Assembly (NCBI RefSeq): GCF_025263265.1
Contig: NZ_CP079869.1
Location: 5,146,001 to 5,210,000 of the forward strand
From: Mycobacterium sp. SMC-4
GTDB taxonomy: Bacteria; Actinomycetota; Actinomycetes; Mycobacteriales; Mycobacteriaceae
Length of the DNA: 64,000 bases
Reading direction: 5' to 3'
Position numbers and translations under genes: made by a program. Under the pieces are notes generated by a model. It searched no databases. It had not been told where the DNA came from and worked only from the letters and a program-made list of their open reading frames with translations. This document shows, in pieces, positions 27,085 through 35,449 of the stretch (position 1 is the first letter of the stretch; each line of letters begins with the position of its first letter).

Positions 27085-27536
27085 GAACGCACGCACGGGT
27101 CGTCGCGGCGACGCTGATCGGCCTGTTCTTCGCGATCGGCCTGACGACCGCGTGCACCCGGACCACCGAGGGCGTCGTCGCTCAGACGACCCAACCCGGC
27201 CCGCCGCTGACGACAGCCCCGCGGACGACCGCGCCGCGTGCACCGTCGCTGCCGGGACTGCCCGACTTCACCATCCCGAACATTCCGCTGCCGACCCGCG
27301 GCACCAATGTCCCTCAGGTGCCCGCGCCGGCCAACTCGCTGACCATGGAGTGTCGGGAGTTCAACGGGCTCGACGAGGCGACCAAGCGCGCGGTGGTGCA
27401 GAAGATCATCGAGGAGAACGGCACCGTGTTCGGGTCCGAAGGGTCGTTTCTCGAACAGATCCTGGCTGACACCGGCTGCCAGCTGATGCCGACCGCGAGG
27501 GTCAGCGAGGTCCTGCTGGCATCGATGCCGGGGTGA
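27081..27536 (+). CDS. Putative lipoprotein of unknown function
   Basis: 151 residues. The signal peptide ends in lipobox GLTTA-C with Cys25, followed by a Thr/Pro-rich linker (about 26-90, with TTAPRTTAPRAPSLPGLPD and PNIPLPTRGTN parts), as in many mycobacterial lipoproteins. The small C-terminal domain has two cysteines (MECREFNG and DTGCQLMP) likely to form a disulfide, and helix-like DEATKRAVVQKIIEENG. The linker is typical of O-mannosylated regions, which is inference. I do not recognise the domain. The ATG overlaps the preceding stop as ATGA. Confidence 0.75.
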   Translation: MRTHARVVAATLIGLFFAIGLTTACTRTTEGVVAQTTQPGPPLTTAPRTTAPRAPSLPGLPDFTIPNIPLPTRGTNVPQVPAPANSLTMECREFNGLDEATKRAVVQKIIEENGTVFGSEGSFLEQILADTGCQLMPTARVSEVLLASMPG

Positions 27537-27541
27537 CTGGC

Positions 27542-27547
27542 TAGCCT
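27542..27547 (+). promoter_or_regulatory. Candidate -10 element (leaderless) for echA21
   Basis: TAGCCT, 8 bases before ATG 27556, between two closely spaced genes. It suggests echA21 has its own promoter. Confidence 0.45.
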
Positions 27548-27555
27548 TTCGCACC

Positions 27556-28380
27556 ATGAGCAGCTCGTATGAATCGGTCACCGTCGACATCGCCGATCAC
27601 ATCGCCGAGGTCACACTGATAGGTCCCGGCAAGGGCAACGCCATGGGCCCGGCGTTCTGGGCCGAGATGCCGGTGGTGTTCGGCGAGCTCGACACGAACC
27701 CCGACGTCCGGGCCATCGTGCTAACCGGGTCCGGCAAGAATTTCAGCTACGGTCTGGACCTGCCCGCGATGGGTGACACGCTGGGCTCGATGATGACCGA
27801 CGGGTCGTCGTCGAAACCGCGCGCCGACTTCCACCAGCGGCTGAAGACCATGCAATACGCGATCACCGCGGTCGCCGACTGCCGTACCCCGACCATCGCC
27901 TCGGTACACGGCTGGTGCATCGGCGGCGGTGTGGACCTGATTTCCGCGGTGGACATCCGCTACGCCAGTGCCGACGCGAAGTTCTCGGTGCGCGAGGTCA
28001 AGCTCGCCATCGTCGCCGATGTCGGATCGCTGGCCCGGCTGCCCTACATCCTCAACGACGGGCATCTGCGCGAGCTCGCGCTGACCGGCAAAGATATCGA
28101 CGCGACGCGCGCCGAGAAGATCGGCCTGGTCAACGACGTGTACCCGGATCCGGCGGCGTCGCTGGCCGCCGCCCGCGCCACCGCCGCCGAGATCGCCGCC
28201 AATCCGCCGCACACGGTGCACGGCGTCAAGGACGTGCTCGATGAGCAGCGCACCGCAGCGGTCGCCGCGAGCCTGCGCTACGTCGCGGCATGGAACTCGG
28301 CATTCCTACCGTCGAAGGACCTCACCGAGGGCATCCAGGCGATGTTCGAGAAGCGGCCGCCGAAGTTCACCGGCGAATAG
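27556..28380 (+). CDS. echA21: Enoyl-CoA hydratase/isomerase family protein, dienoyl-CoA isomerase signature (EchA21, Rv3774)
   Basis: 274 residues of crotonase fold. The oxyanion-hole segments are KNFSYGLDL and HGWCIGGGVDL. Three residues match the delta3,5-delta2,4-dienoyl-CoA isomerase (mammalian ECH1) active site: Asp in GGVDLISAVD, and Glu and Asp in REVKLAIVADVGSLARLP with the same 8-residue spacing. The likely reaction is isomerisation of 3,5-dienoyl-CoA during oxidation of unsaturated fatty acids with double bonds at odd positions. The position after the hisC2 cluster matches Rv3774. The gene ends 69 bases before an IS30-type element. Confidence 0.87.
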   Translation: MSSSYESVTVDIADHIAEVTLIGPGKGNAMGPAFWAEMPVVFGELDTNPDVRAIVLTGSGKNFSYGLDLPAMGDTLGSMMTDGSSSKPRADFHQRLKTMQYAITAVADCRTPTIASVHGWCIGGGVDLISAVDIRYASADAKFSVREVKLAIVADVGSLARLPYILNDGHLRELALTGKDIDATRAEKIGLVNDVYPDPAASLAAARATAAEIAANPPHTVHGVKDVLDEQRTAAVAASLRYVAAWNSAFLPSKDLTEGIQAMFEKRPPKFTGE

Positions 28381-28388
28381 CTCGCCGG

Positions 28389-28435
28389 GAGTGCGCTGGT
28401 GGCGGTTGGTGCCGTCGAGAGTGCGCTGGTGGCGG
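28389..28435 (+). repeat. 30-bp-period tandem repeat beside the IS30 element
   Basis: GAGTGCGCTGGTGGCGG occurs at 28389-28405 and again at 28419-28435, exactly 30 bases apart. This is about one and a half copies of a 30-bp unit. It lies between echA21 and the left end of the IS, and no gene uses it. Confidence 0.75.
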
Positions 28436-28449
28436 AAAAACGCCCCTCA

Positions 28450-29891
28450 GACTCAATCGGTCGTTGCAACACCTGATTGTTGAGGGGTGTTGTTCGATGG
28501 GGTGGAGTCATCTCGGTGGCAAAGGCGTTCCGGACTCGGTGCGTGAGAGCTTCGATGTGGCGTTGAGGTCGGGATTGGCGCCGACGGCAGCGGCAACAGT
28601 GGCTGGCGTTTGTGGTGCGACCGGCCGTAGGTGGGCGAGGGAGGCTGGTTACAAGCCCGATCCGCGGCACTGTGGCACTCGGTACTCGCCCGCGGTGCGA
28701 GCGGCGTTTTGGGCGGCGATGCATGACGGGGCCACCGTCGTGGCCGCGGCGGTGGCTGCGGGCGTGTCGGAGAATCAGGCACGACGCTGGGTCGCTCAGG
28801 CTGGTTATGTGCCCCTGACCCCTGTCGCTGCCAACGACGACGCCGATGCCGCCCGAGACCTCGATAGCCTACGTCGGCGCGGCCGGCTGACGTTTGACCA
28901 GCGGTGGCGCCTGGAGCGGCTGCTGGCCGCCGGGGCGACGGTAGCTCAAGCCGCTGACGCGTTGGGCCGGGACCGGTCGACGATCTACCGCGAATGTGCC
29001 CGTGGAGCCACCCCCAGCGGGTACCGGGCTGGCGTGGGCCATGACGTCGCTGCCATTAACACTAAGCGGCCCAAGAAGCGCAAGCTCGAGACTGCTTCTG
29101 TGCTGTTGGACGAGGTCGTGACACGCTTGAAGCGGCGCGACAGCCCAGAACAGATTGCGGGCCGGTTGCGCCTTGATTTCCCCGACGATCCGGAGATGTG
29201 GGTGTCCCACGAGACGATCTATCAAGCCCTCTATGTTCAACCCCGTGGGGAACTGGCACGCCTGATCAAGCAGGCACTTCGGTCCGGTCGAACTCACCGA
29301 AAACCTCAGGGCCGCAAAACCAACGAGAGCCGCGGCCAAATCAAAGACATGATCAATATCAGCGAGCGTCCCGCCGAGGCTGATGACCGCGCAATCCCCG
29401 GGCACTGGGAAGGGGACCTCATCCTGGGTAGCACCGCCTCAGCCTCAGCGATCGGCACCATGGTCGAACGGACCACCGGGTTTGTCATGCTGCTGCACCT
29501 GCCCGGTGATCGCACCGCAGCCACCCTGGCCGAGGCGATGAGTGCCAAAATCCCCGAGATCCCGGAGATCCTGCGCCGCTCGTTGACCTGGGACCAGGGC
29601 AAGGAAATGGCCCTACACACCCAGATCACCCAGGCCACCGGCCTGCCCATCTACTTCTGCGACCCCCACAGCCCCTGGCAGCGCGGCACCAACGAAAACA
29701 CCAACGGCCTCCTACGCCAATACTTCCCCAAAAGCACTGACCTGTCGTTCTACGGTCCAGGCTGGCTCGACCAAGTCGCCGCCGAGCTCAACTCCCGTCC
29801 CCGCAAACGCCACGGCTGGCGCACGCCCGCAGAAGAACTCGACCGTCTACTCTCAGACCCGTCCACATTTGTTGCAGCCACCGCTTGAATC
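28450..29891 (+). mobile_element. IS30-family insertion sequence
   Basis: About 1,442 bp. The left terminal repeat (28450-28475) and right terminal repeat (29866-29891) are imperfect inverted copies sharing cores such as TTGCAACA/TGTTGCAG and TCAATCGG/CCGCTTGA; about three quarters of positions agree by eye. The transposase fills the element and its stop codon lies inside the right repeat. I could not identify a clear target duplication. It separates echA21 from an MFS gene, where M. tuberculosis has other genes. Confidence 0.8.
28497..29888 (+). CDS. IS30-family transposase
   Basis: 463 residues from ATG 28497. N-terminal helix-turn-helix segments recognise the ends (one around PTAAATVAGVCGATGRRWAR, another around ATVAQAADALGRDRSTIYRE). 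The C-terminal DDE catalytic core has Asp in GHWEGDLILG, Asp in LTWDQGKEMA, and Glu in NENTNGLLRQYFPK. All three acidic residues are present and the frame is unbroken, so it may be active. A longer open frame upstream (from 28290) runs into echA21 and the 30-bp repeat and is not a plausible start. Confidence 0.93.
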   Translation: MGWSHLGGKGVPDSVRESFDVALRSGLAPTAAATVAGVCGATGRRWAREAGYKPDPRHCGTRYSPAVRAAFWAAMHDGATVVAAAVAAGVSENQARRWVAQAGYVPLTPVAANDDADAARDLDSLRRRGRLTFDQRWRLERLLAAGATVAQAADALGRDRSTIYRECARGATPSGYRAGVGHDVAAINTKRPKKRKLETASVLLDEVVTRLKRRDSPEQIAGRLRLDFPDDPEMWVSHETIYQALYVQPRGELARLIKQALRSGRTHRKPQGRKTNESRGQIKDMINISERPAEADDRAIPGHWEGDLILGSTASASAIGTMVERTTGFVMLLHLPGDRTAATLAEAMSAKIPEIPEILRRSLTWDQGKEMALHTQITQATGLPIYFCDPHSPWQRGTNENTNGLLRQYFPKSTDLSFYGPGWLDQVAAELNSRPRKRHGWRTPAEELDRLLSDPSTFVAATA

Positions 29892-29970
29892 CGGCCCCTG
29901 GATTCCGCCCTGGTTGCACGGTCGCCGACGGGGGCCGACGGGCGACGGGGACACACGCTGGCCGCGGGGT

Positions 29971-31239
29971 TCAGCGGCCCGCGGTTTCCGGCAAGGCCAC
30001 CGCACTGACCAAGCTCACCAGAGCCAAGGTGCCCATCATCAACGCGACGGCCCAGCCTCCCAGAGAGTGCAGCAAAAGCGGCGAGAGCACCGGGGTGAGC
30101 GCGCCGCCGACGACCGATCCCAGGGTGTGCGACAGCGCCGCGCCGGTGTAGCGGTACTGCGGCGCGAAGATCTCGGGCAGGAATGCGGCCAGGGGCCCCA
30201 TGCAGACCCCGACCAGCGCGTAGGTGACCATGATCGCGGCGACGAACACCGCCCGGATTTCCGACTCCACCAGCGGAAACAGCACGATGGACCACGGCAC
30301 CGCCAGGGCGAACCCGGTCGCGATGACGCGCTTGCGCCCGCGGGTGTCGCTGAGCATCGCCGAGGCCGCAGCGAAGCCCACCGCGCAGACCCCGCCGAGC
30401 ACCCCGGTCAGCAGCACCAGGTTGGTCGAGTAGTCGAGATGATCGGTGGCGTAATGGGTGAAGAACGTGCCGGCCTGGAACACCAGCATCGGTGCGCAGA
30501 TCGCCACCCCGGCAGCCAGCAGCAGCTGATGCCCCTGCCGCCGCACCAGAGCCGCGAGCGGGGTGGCGGGGCCGGGGGTTTCCCCGGTGACGGCAGGTGG
30601 ATCCTCGACGCGCAGCCGGATGTACAGCGCGATGGCGATGAGCAGCGCCGACAGCAGGAACGGGACGCGCCAGCCCCATTGCAGGAACGCCTGGCTGTCC
30701 GTACCGAAGCTCACATGCACCAGCAGGAACACCAAGTTGGCCGCCACCAGAGCAGTGCCCAGTCCGAGCTGGGTGAACATGCCGTAGAACCCGCGTCGCT
30801 GCGCCGGGGCGTTCTCGGCGCTGAGCAACACCGCGCCCGCCCATTCACCACCGACGGCGAAGCCCTGCATCAGCCGCAGCGTGATCAGTAGCAGCGGTGC
30901 GGCGATGCCGATGGACGCGGTGCTGGGAATCAGTCCCACGCCGACAGTGGCGATGCCCATCAGCATCAGCGTCACCACCAGGGTCTGCTTTCGACCGATG
31001 CGGTCACCGAAGTGGCCGAACACCGCCGCTCCGACCGGTCGCGCCAGGAACGCCGCCGCGAACGCGCCCAGTGCGGCCGTCGTCGCCATCAGGTGCCCCA
31101 AGTGCGGGAAGAACACCGTCGGGAACACCAGCGCGGCTGCAGTGCCGTAGATGAAGAAGTCATAGAACTCGATGGCTGATCCGACGTATCCCGCCAGCGC
31201 GATCCGGCGAAGCGACGGAGCCGCCGTGGAATGAGTCAT
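29971..31239 (-). CDS. MFS transporter, metabolite:H+ symporter type
   Basis: 422 residues from ATG 31239 with 12 predicted membrane helices. The MHS-family signatures are clear: IALAGYVGSAIEFYDFFIYG at the N-terminus, the loop-2 motif GHFGDRIGRKQ, and LRLMQGFAVGGEWAGA in helix 4. The second-half loop is SDTRGRKR. Relatives import organic acids, osmolytes or aromatic acids with protons; specificity is not readable. It lies between the IS30 element and alkC in a segment not syntenic with M. tuberculosis. The start at MTHSTAAP is chosen because the longer frame to 31275 lacks family similarity. Confidence 0.88.
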   Translation of the reverse strand: MTHSTAAPSLRRIALAGYVGSAIEFYDFFIYGTAAALVFPTVFFPHLGHLMATTAALGAFAAAFLARPVGAAVFGHFGDRIGRKQTLVVTLMLMGIATVGVGLIPSTASIGIAAPLLLITLRLMQGFAVGGEWAGAVLLSAENAPAQRRGFYGMFTQLGLGTALVAANLVFLLVHVSFGTDSQAFLQWGWRVPFLLSALLIAIALYIRLRVEDPPAVTGETPGPATPLAALVRRQGHQLLLAAGVAICAPMLVFQAGTFFTHYATDHLDYSTNLVLLTGVLGGVCAVGFAAASAMLSDTRGRKRVIATGFALAVPWSIVLFPLVESEIRAVFVAAIMVTYALVGVCMGPLAAFLPEIFAPQYRYTGAALSHTLGSVVGGALTPVLSPLLLHSLGGWAVALMMGTLALVSLVSAVALPETAGR

Positions 31240-31372
31240 GGCGTTGATCGTCGCGCCACCGAAGCCGACGGTCATCGGGCGATCGGGGGGCCCTGCGGCG
31301 GAATCCCGTTGTCCCCCAATCGGTGGACGTTTCCGTGGCGTCGACGTTCGGCGAGGTGTCGGAGCCGGTAGC

Positions 31373-31378
31373 TAGCAT
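31373..31378 (+). promoter_or_regulatory. Candidate -10 element (leaderless) for alkC
   Basis: TAGCAT, 6 bases before ATG 31385. Confidence 0.45.
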
Positions 31379-31384
31379 CGCCTG

Positions 31385-32494
31385 ATGCCGCTGGCCGACG
31401 AACTGATCAACGAGACCACTGCGGCGGCGCTGACGGTGGCCATCACCGCTGCCGCGCCAGGAGCACCTTTGACCACACTGCGTGCCGCAGGCCCCGCCCT
31501 GGTGTCGCTGCCGCTGCGGGCGCGCGCGGACCTTTTGCGCGACGCCCTGCTGACCGACATCCCGGGCGACTTCGCCGCGCTGGCAGCCGTGGTGCGGGCA
31601 GCGCGAGACGGCGCCGCTCCGTTCGAGGGCTGGATGATCTGGCCGGTGTCGACCGCGGTCGCTGCCCGGGCCGTGAGCGACGATGACAGTGACACGTTCG
31701 ACAACGCGATGTCTCTGCTCGCCGACCTGACCGGACGGTTCAGTGCGGAGTTCGCGATCCGCACCTTGTTGCGCCACGACCTCGACCGCGCGTTGGAAAT
31801 CATCAGCTCGTGGACCAGCTCCTCGGATCCGGCGATCCGCCGGTTGGCCTCGGAGGGGACCCGGCCGTACCTGCCGTGGGCGATTCGAATTCCGCAGCTC
31901 GCGGCCAGGCCGGGGGTCACGGTGCCGATCCTCGACTCGCTCTACCGCGATGCGGATCCGGTGGTGCGGCGCTCGGTGGCCAATCACCTCAATGACCTCA
32001 GCCGCGACCATGGCGATCTCGTCGTCGATACCGCGCGACGCTGGCAGGCCGCTCCGGCCCCCGACGGCAGCACGACCGCGGTCGTCAGACACGGACTGCG
32101 CACCCTGGTCAAGCGTGGCCACCCGGCCGCCTTAGAGCTCTTGGGATTCCCTGCGGTCAGAGTCGCGATCGACGGACCCCTGCTGGAGCAGACGACCGTT
32201 CCGTTCGGCGGCAGCATCACATTCACGGCGACGATCAGCAACGACGGTGACGAGCCCGCTCGGTTGGCTATCGACTACGCGGTGCACCACCGCAAGTCCA
32301 ACGGCGCGCAATCCCCGAAGGTGTTCAAGTGGACCACCCGGACCCTCGGCCCGGGTCAACGCATAACCCTCAGCAGGGAACACTGGTTTCGGCCGATCAC
32401 CACGCGGCGCTATCATCCCGGGGTACATGCCGTCGACATCCGGGTGAACGGAATAACCTCCACCCGAACCGCTTTCGAGCTCCTGCCGGAATGA
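31385..32494 (+). CDS. alkC: AlkC-type DNA alkylation repair glycosylase
   Basis: 369 residues. Residues ~1-255 are helical HEAT-like repeats, with the AlkC/AlkD-superfamily stretch [17 protein letters not shown] and [18 protein letters not shown]. Residues ~260-369 are beta-rich ([44 protein letters not shown]), resembling the C-terminal Ig-like domain described for AlkC glycosylases. AlkC removes N3-methyladenine-type bases from DNA without base flipping. It lies in the accessory segment, followed by a small helix-hairpin-helix DNA-binding protein on the same strand. The family call is by motif memory and fairly confident; activity is inference. Confidence 0.78.
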   Translation: MPLADELINETTAAALTVAITAAAPGAPLTTLRAAGPALVSLPLRARADLLRDALLTDIPGDFAALAAVVRAARDGAAPFEGWMIWPVSTAVAARAVSDDDSDTFDNAMSLLADLTGRFSAEFAIRTLLRHDLDRALEIISSWTSSSDPAIRRLASEGTRPYLPWAIRIPQLAARPGVTVPILDSLYRDADPVVRRSVANHLNDLSRDHGDLVVDTARRWQAAPAPDGSTTAVVRHGLRTLVKRGHPAALELLGFPAVRVAIDGPLLEQTTVPFGGSITFTATISNDGDEPARLAIDYAVHHRKSNGAQSPKVFKWTTRTLGPGQRITLSREHWFRPITTRRYHPGVHAVDIRVNGITSTRTAFELLPE

Positions 32495-32558
32495 ATCATA
32501 GAACTCGTCGGGACCTACCACGCGTTTCGAACATCGATCGGTCGGGAAAAGCCGGTTC

Positions 32559-32762
32559 ATGTCACACAATCACGATCGTGGCCCGGTGTTCGACGGTGTT
32601 CGCATCGGCAGGCCGGCCACCGGCGCCCTCATCGACGCCGGCTACCACACCTTGGCCGATCTTCCAGAGGATCTGGCAGGCCTGCAGAGTATCCACGGTG
32701 TGGGGCCACGGGCCATCGATATCCTCGCCCGAGCGCGAGCCGACCGCAGACAGCCGCCCTGA
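32559..32762 (+). CDS. Small helix-hairpin-helix protein
   Basis: 67 residues. Almost the whole protein is one HhH-type domain: helix [19 protein letters not shown], then [17 protein letters not shown], with the GVGP hairpin that contacts the DNA backbone. Such short HhH proteins resemble the C-terminal domains of repair factors and RNA polymerase alpha-like helix-hairpin segments. It sits 64 bases after the alkC stop on the same strand, so a link to DNA repair is attractive but unproven. Between its stop and sthA, about 180 bases contain nothing I can recognise. Confidence 0.75.
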   Translation: MSHNHDRGPVFDGVRIGRPATGALIDAGYHTLADLPEDLAGLQSIHGVGPRAIDILARARADRRQPP

Positions 32763-32940
32763 TCTGTCGGACTCACCGCGCGGGCGCCGGCAATCGCCAA
32801 GCACCGCGGGCACTCGGCAATCAACGGGACCGGACGATCGAGCCCGGAAGGCAAAGCCCGGCCGCTGTTCGGAAAGTTGTTCACGCGATGTTGACGTCGG
32901 CCGGCATGCGGGCCGACGGCAACCGGCGTACACCTTGTGC

Positions 32941-34356
32941 ATGGATTCGATGCTGGAGTACGACCTGGTAGTCATCGGTTCCGGCCCCGGTGGGCAGAAA
33001 GCAGCCATCGCGGCCGCCAAACTCGGCAAGTCGGTCGCTGTGGTGGAACGTGGCCGCATGCTCGGCGGTGTTTGTGTCAACACCGGCACCATCCCGTCGA
33101 AGACGCTGCGCGAAGCCGTGGTCTACCTGACCGGGATGAGCCAGCGCGAACTCTACGGTGCCAGCTACCGGGTCAAGGAGAAGATCACCCCCGCCGACCT
33201 GCTCGCGCGCACCACCCACGTCATCACCAAGGAACAGGACGTGGTGCGGTCCCAGCTGATGCGCAACCGGATCGACCTGGTCCAGGGGCACGGCCGATTC
33301 CTCGACCCCCACACGGTGCTCGTCGCGGAGCCCCATCGCGGTGAGCGCACCACCGTCACCGGCGAATACGTCGTCATCGCGACCGGAACCAAGCCGGCCC
33401 GGCCCGCCGGAGTGGAGTTCGACGACGAACGGGTGCTCGACTCCGACGGCATCCTGGATCTGAAGACGCTGCCGTCGTCGATGGTGGTTGTCGGAGCGGG
33501 AGTGATCGGCATCGAGTACGCCTCGATGTTCGCCGCGCTCGGGACCAAGGTCACCGTCGTCGAGAAGCGCGACACCATGCTCGACTTCTGCGATCCCGAG
33601 ATCATCGAGTCGCTGAAGTTCCACCTGCGCGACCTTGCCGTGACGTTCCGGTTCGGTGAGGAGGTCACCGCGGTCGACGTGGGCTCCTCCGGCACCGTGA
33701 CCACCCTGGCCAGCGGCAAGCAGATTCCGGCCGAAACCGTCATGTACTCGGCCGGCCGCCAAGGCCAGACCGACGACCTCGACCTGGCCAGCGCCGGGCT
33801 GGAATCGGACCACCGCGGCCGGATCTTCGTCGACGACAACTACCAGACCAAGGTCGACCACATCTACGCCGTCGGGGACGTCATCGGATTCCCGGCGTTG
33901 GCCGCGACGTCGATGGACCAGGGCCGGCTCGCCGCCTATCACGCTTTCGGCGAACCGAGCAAGGGGATGACCGAGCTGCAGCCGATCGGCATCTACTCCA
34001 TCCCGGAGGTGTCCTATGTGGGGGCCACCGAGGTGGAACTGACCAAGAATGCGGTGCCCTACGAAGTCGGGGTGTCCCGCTACCGCGAACTGGCCCGCGG
34101 GCAGATCGCCGGAGACTCCTACGGGATGCTCAAACTGCTTGTCTCCACAGAGGATCTCCGGCTGCTCGGTGTGCACATCTTCGGCACCAGCGCCACCGAG
34201 ATGGTGCACATCGGTCAGGCCGTGATGGGCTGCGGGGGCACCGTCGAGTACCTCGTCGACGCCGTGTTCAACTATCCGACGTTCTCGGAGGCCTACAAGG
34301 TCGCCGCGCTGGACGTGATGAACAAGCTGCGCGCGTTGAGCCAATTCCGCGTCTGA
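32941..34356 (+). CDS. sthA: Soluble pyridine nucleotide transhydrogenase
   Basis: 471 residues of the flavin disulfide-reductase fold. The FAD motif is [12 protein letters not shown], the NAD(P) motif [15 protein letters not shown], the second FAD motif [11 protein letters not shown], and there is a C-terminal dimerisation domain. The redox-active pair of dihydrolipoamide dehydrogenase is broken: Cys45 is present but its partner position is Thr50 ([14 protein letters not shown]), as in SthA enzymes, which transfer hydride between NADPH and NAD+. It balances the two nucleotide pools in the cytoplasm. In M. tuberculosis sthA lies elsewhere (Rv2713), so its position here is a local rearrangement or an extra copy. 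Confidence 0.9.
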   Translation: MDSMLEYDLVVIGSGPGGQKAAIAAAKLGKSVAVVERGRMLGGVCVNTGTIPSKTLREAVVYLTGMSQRELYGASYRVKEKITPADLLARTTHVITKEQDVVRSQLMRNRIDLVQGHGRFLDPHTVLVAEPHRGERTTVTGEYVVIATGTKPARPAGVEFDDERVLDSDGILDLKTLPSSMVVVGAGVIGIEYASMFAALGTKVTVVEKRDTMLDFCDPEIIESLKFHLRDLAVTFRFGEEVTAVDVGSSGTVTTLASGKQIPAETVMYSAGRQGQTDDLDLASAGLESDHRGRIFVDDNYQTKVDHIYAVGDVIGFPALAATSMDQGRLAAYHAFGEPSKGMTELQPIGIYSIPEVSYVGATEVELTKNAVPYEVGVSRYRELARGQIAGDSYGMLKLLVSTEDLRLLGVHIFGTSATEMVHIGQAVMGCGGTVEYLVDAVFNYPTFSEAYKVAALDVMNKLRALSQFRV

Positions 34357-34423
34357 AGCACCCGAAAGCGGCCCACAGGATCTCGTCGCCGGCCGTCGTG
34401 GACGAGCGGTCGGTCGCCCGCCG

Positions 34424-35323
34424 TCAGGGCACCGGCGGCAGTAGCCGTTCCACCACATCCCGGGGGAGCAGCCCCGCGGGCGCGAAGCGTCGGGCCGCCT
34501 CCACGAACTGCGGTGCGGTGGCGCCGAGTTGCTCGACGATCTCCCGCGCGGCATCCTCCCGTCCGGCCAGGGCCGCGACGACCGCCCGCCACAGCGCCTG
34601 GTCGGGCTCGAGTACGGGGTCTTGTGGGCGCAGTTCCTCCAATTGGCGGTCGGCCGTGTGCGGGTCCCCGTTCAGCGCCAGCTGGAAGGCGCCGACTACC
34701 CGCTGGTAGCGCTCCCACTTGGTGGTCAGGCGGTCGAGCTCGGTGACCGGGTCGGTGGAGTCGTCGACGCGCAGGTCCATCACCCGGTCGTGCCAGGGTC
34801 GCCCCGTGGTGTTGGCGCGGACCACCGTGACCGCGGCCGACCGGCGCCCCCGGAAATCACCCCCGGCATCCTCGGCGGCGTGCAGGGCTCGCAGCAGCCG
34901 CTGGGTGAGCGGCTCCGGCCGCGACTCGAAAGACTTCCGCATGGCCTCCCACACGTCCGGCGAGACAACCATGTTGGCCAGAGCGGCGCATTCCTCGCCC
35001 ACGACGTGGCCAGCCTCGGCGACACAGCCATCGCCGGTGTAGACGGCCACTTCTCCCGTGACGGTCAGGACGGCGACCTGTCGCCGCTCCGGATGCGGAT
35101 CCACGCTGCGCAGGGCGGTCAACGCCTCCTCGGCGGTGAACCCACCGCGCAGCAGGTCGAGGCCGACGTCGCCGTACATGGGCTCGGCCATCGACTGGGT
35201 GGCGATGACACCGTGACCGGGCAGTGCGAACGGCACGCTGCTGCCGACGGCGAACGCCTGTGATTGGGTGGCGACACCCATTTCCCCGGTGTCGGCGTCA
35301 CGGCCGATGATTGAGTACGTCAC
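34424..35323 (-). CDS. DUF1028 (Ntn-hydrolase-like) protein
   Basis: 299 residues. The N-terminal ~200 residues are a DUF1028 domain: TYSIIGRDADTGEMGVATQS, AVGSSVPFALPGHGVIATQS, LLRGGFTAEEALTALRSVDP, then DGCVAEAGHVVGEECAALAN. This domain is related to Ntn hydrolases. The C-terminal ~80 residues are helical and may be a TPR-like tail (GAFQLALNGDPHTADRQLEEL). The function is unknown. The start is a GTG at 35323. It is transcribed toward sthA and lies just left of the IS481-type element. Confidence 0.82.
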   Translation of the reverse strand: MTYSIIGRDADTGEMGVATQSQAFAVGSSVPFALPGHGVIATQSMAEPMYGDVGLDLLRGGFTAEEALTALRSVDPHPERRQVAVLTVTGEVAVYTGDGCVAEAGHVVGEECAALANMVVSPDVWEAMRKSFESRPEPLTQRLLRALHAAEDAGGDFRGRRSAAVTVVRANTTGRPWHDRVMDLRVDDSTDPVTELDRLTTKWERYQRVVGAFQLALNGDPHTADRQLEELRPQDPVLEPDQALWRAVVAALAGREDAAREIVEQLGATAPQFVEAARRFAPAGLLPRDVVERLLPPVP

Positions 35324-35431
35324 CCGTGAGCACTACCCGGTCCCTGGTGTATTACACCGCTCCCGAGGCGGCGTGCCCAATTGCGTCAGCGTGCGCAGGG
35401 CGAGCGCGATCCAGGCTTCGAAACGGTTGCG

Positions 35432-35449
35432 CAAGAGCGGTGGCGGAGG
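35432..35449 (+). repeat. Left 18-bp direct repeat flanking the IS481-type element
   Basis: CAAGAGCGGTGGCGGAGG, identical to 36766-36783. The sequence includes, in reverse complement, the 3' acceptor strand and discriminator of tRNA-Ser(TGA). This left copy is detached from any tRNA. Confidence 0.9.

Noticed and set aside
28290..28496. N-terminal extension of the IS30 transposase
   Set aside because: The extension runs through the end of echA21, the 30-bp repeat and the left terminal repeat, so translation from there is not plausible.
32941..34356. Dihydrolipoamide dehydrogenase as the identity of the flavoprotein
   Set aside because: The second redox cysteine is replaced by Thr50 in CVNTGT, as in soluble transhydrogenases.
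32881..34554. A 557-codon open frame on the minus strand opposite sthA
   Set aside because: Sequence is the mirror of a well-matched flavoprotein gene, with His/Val/Asp-rich low-complexity composition and no motifs.
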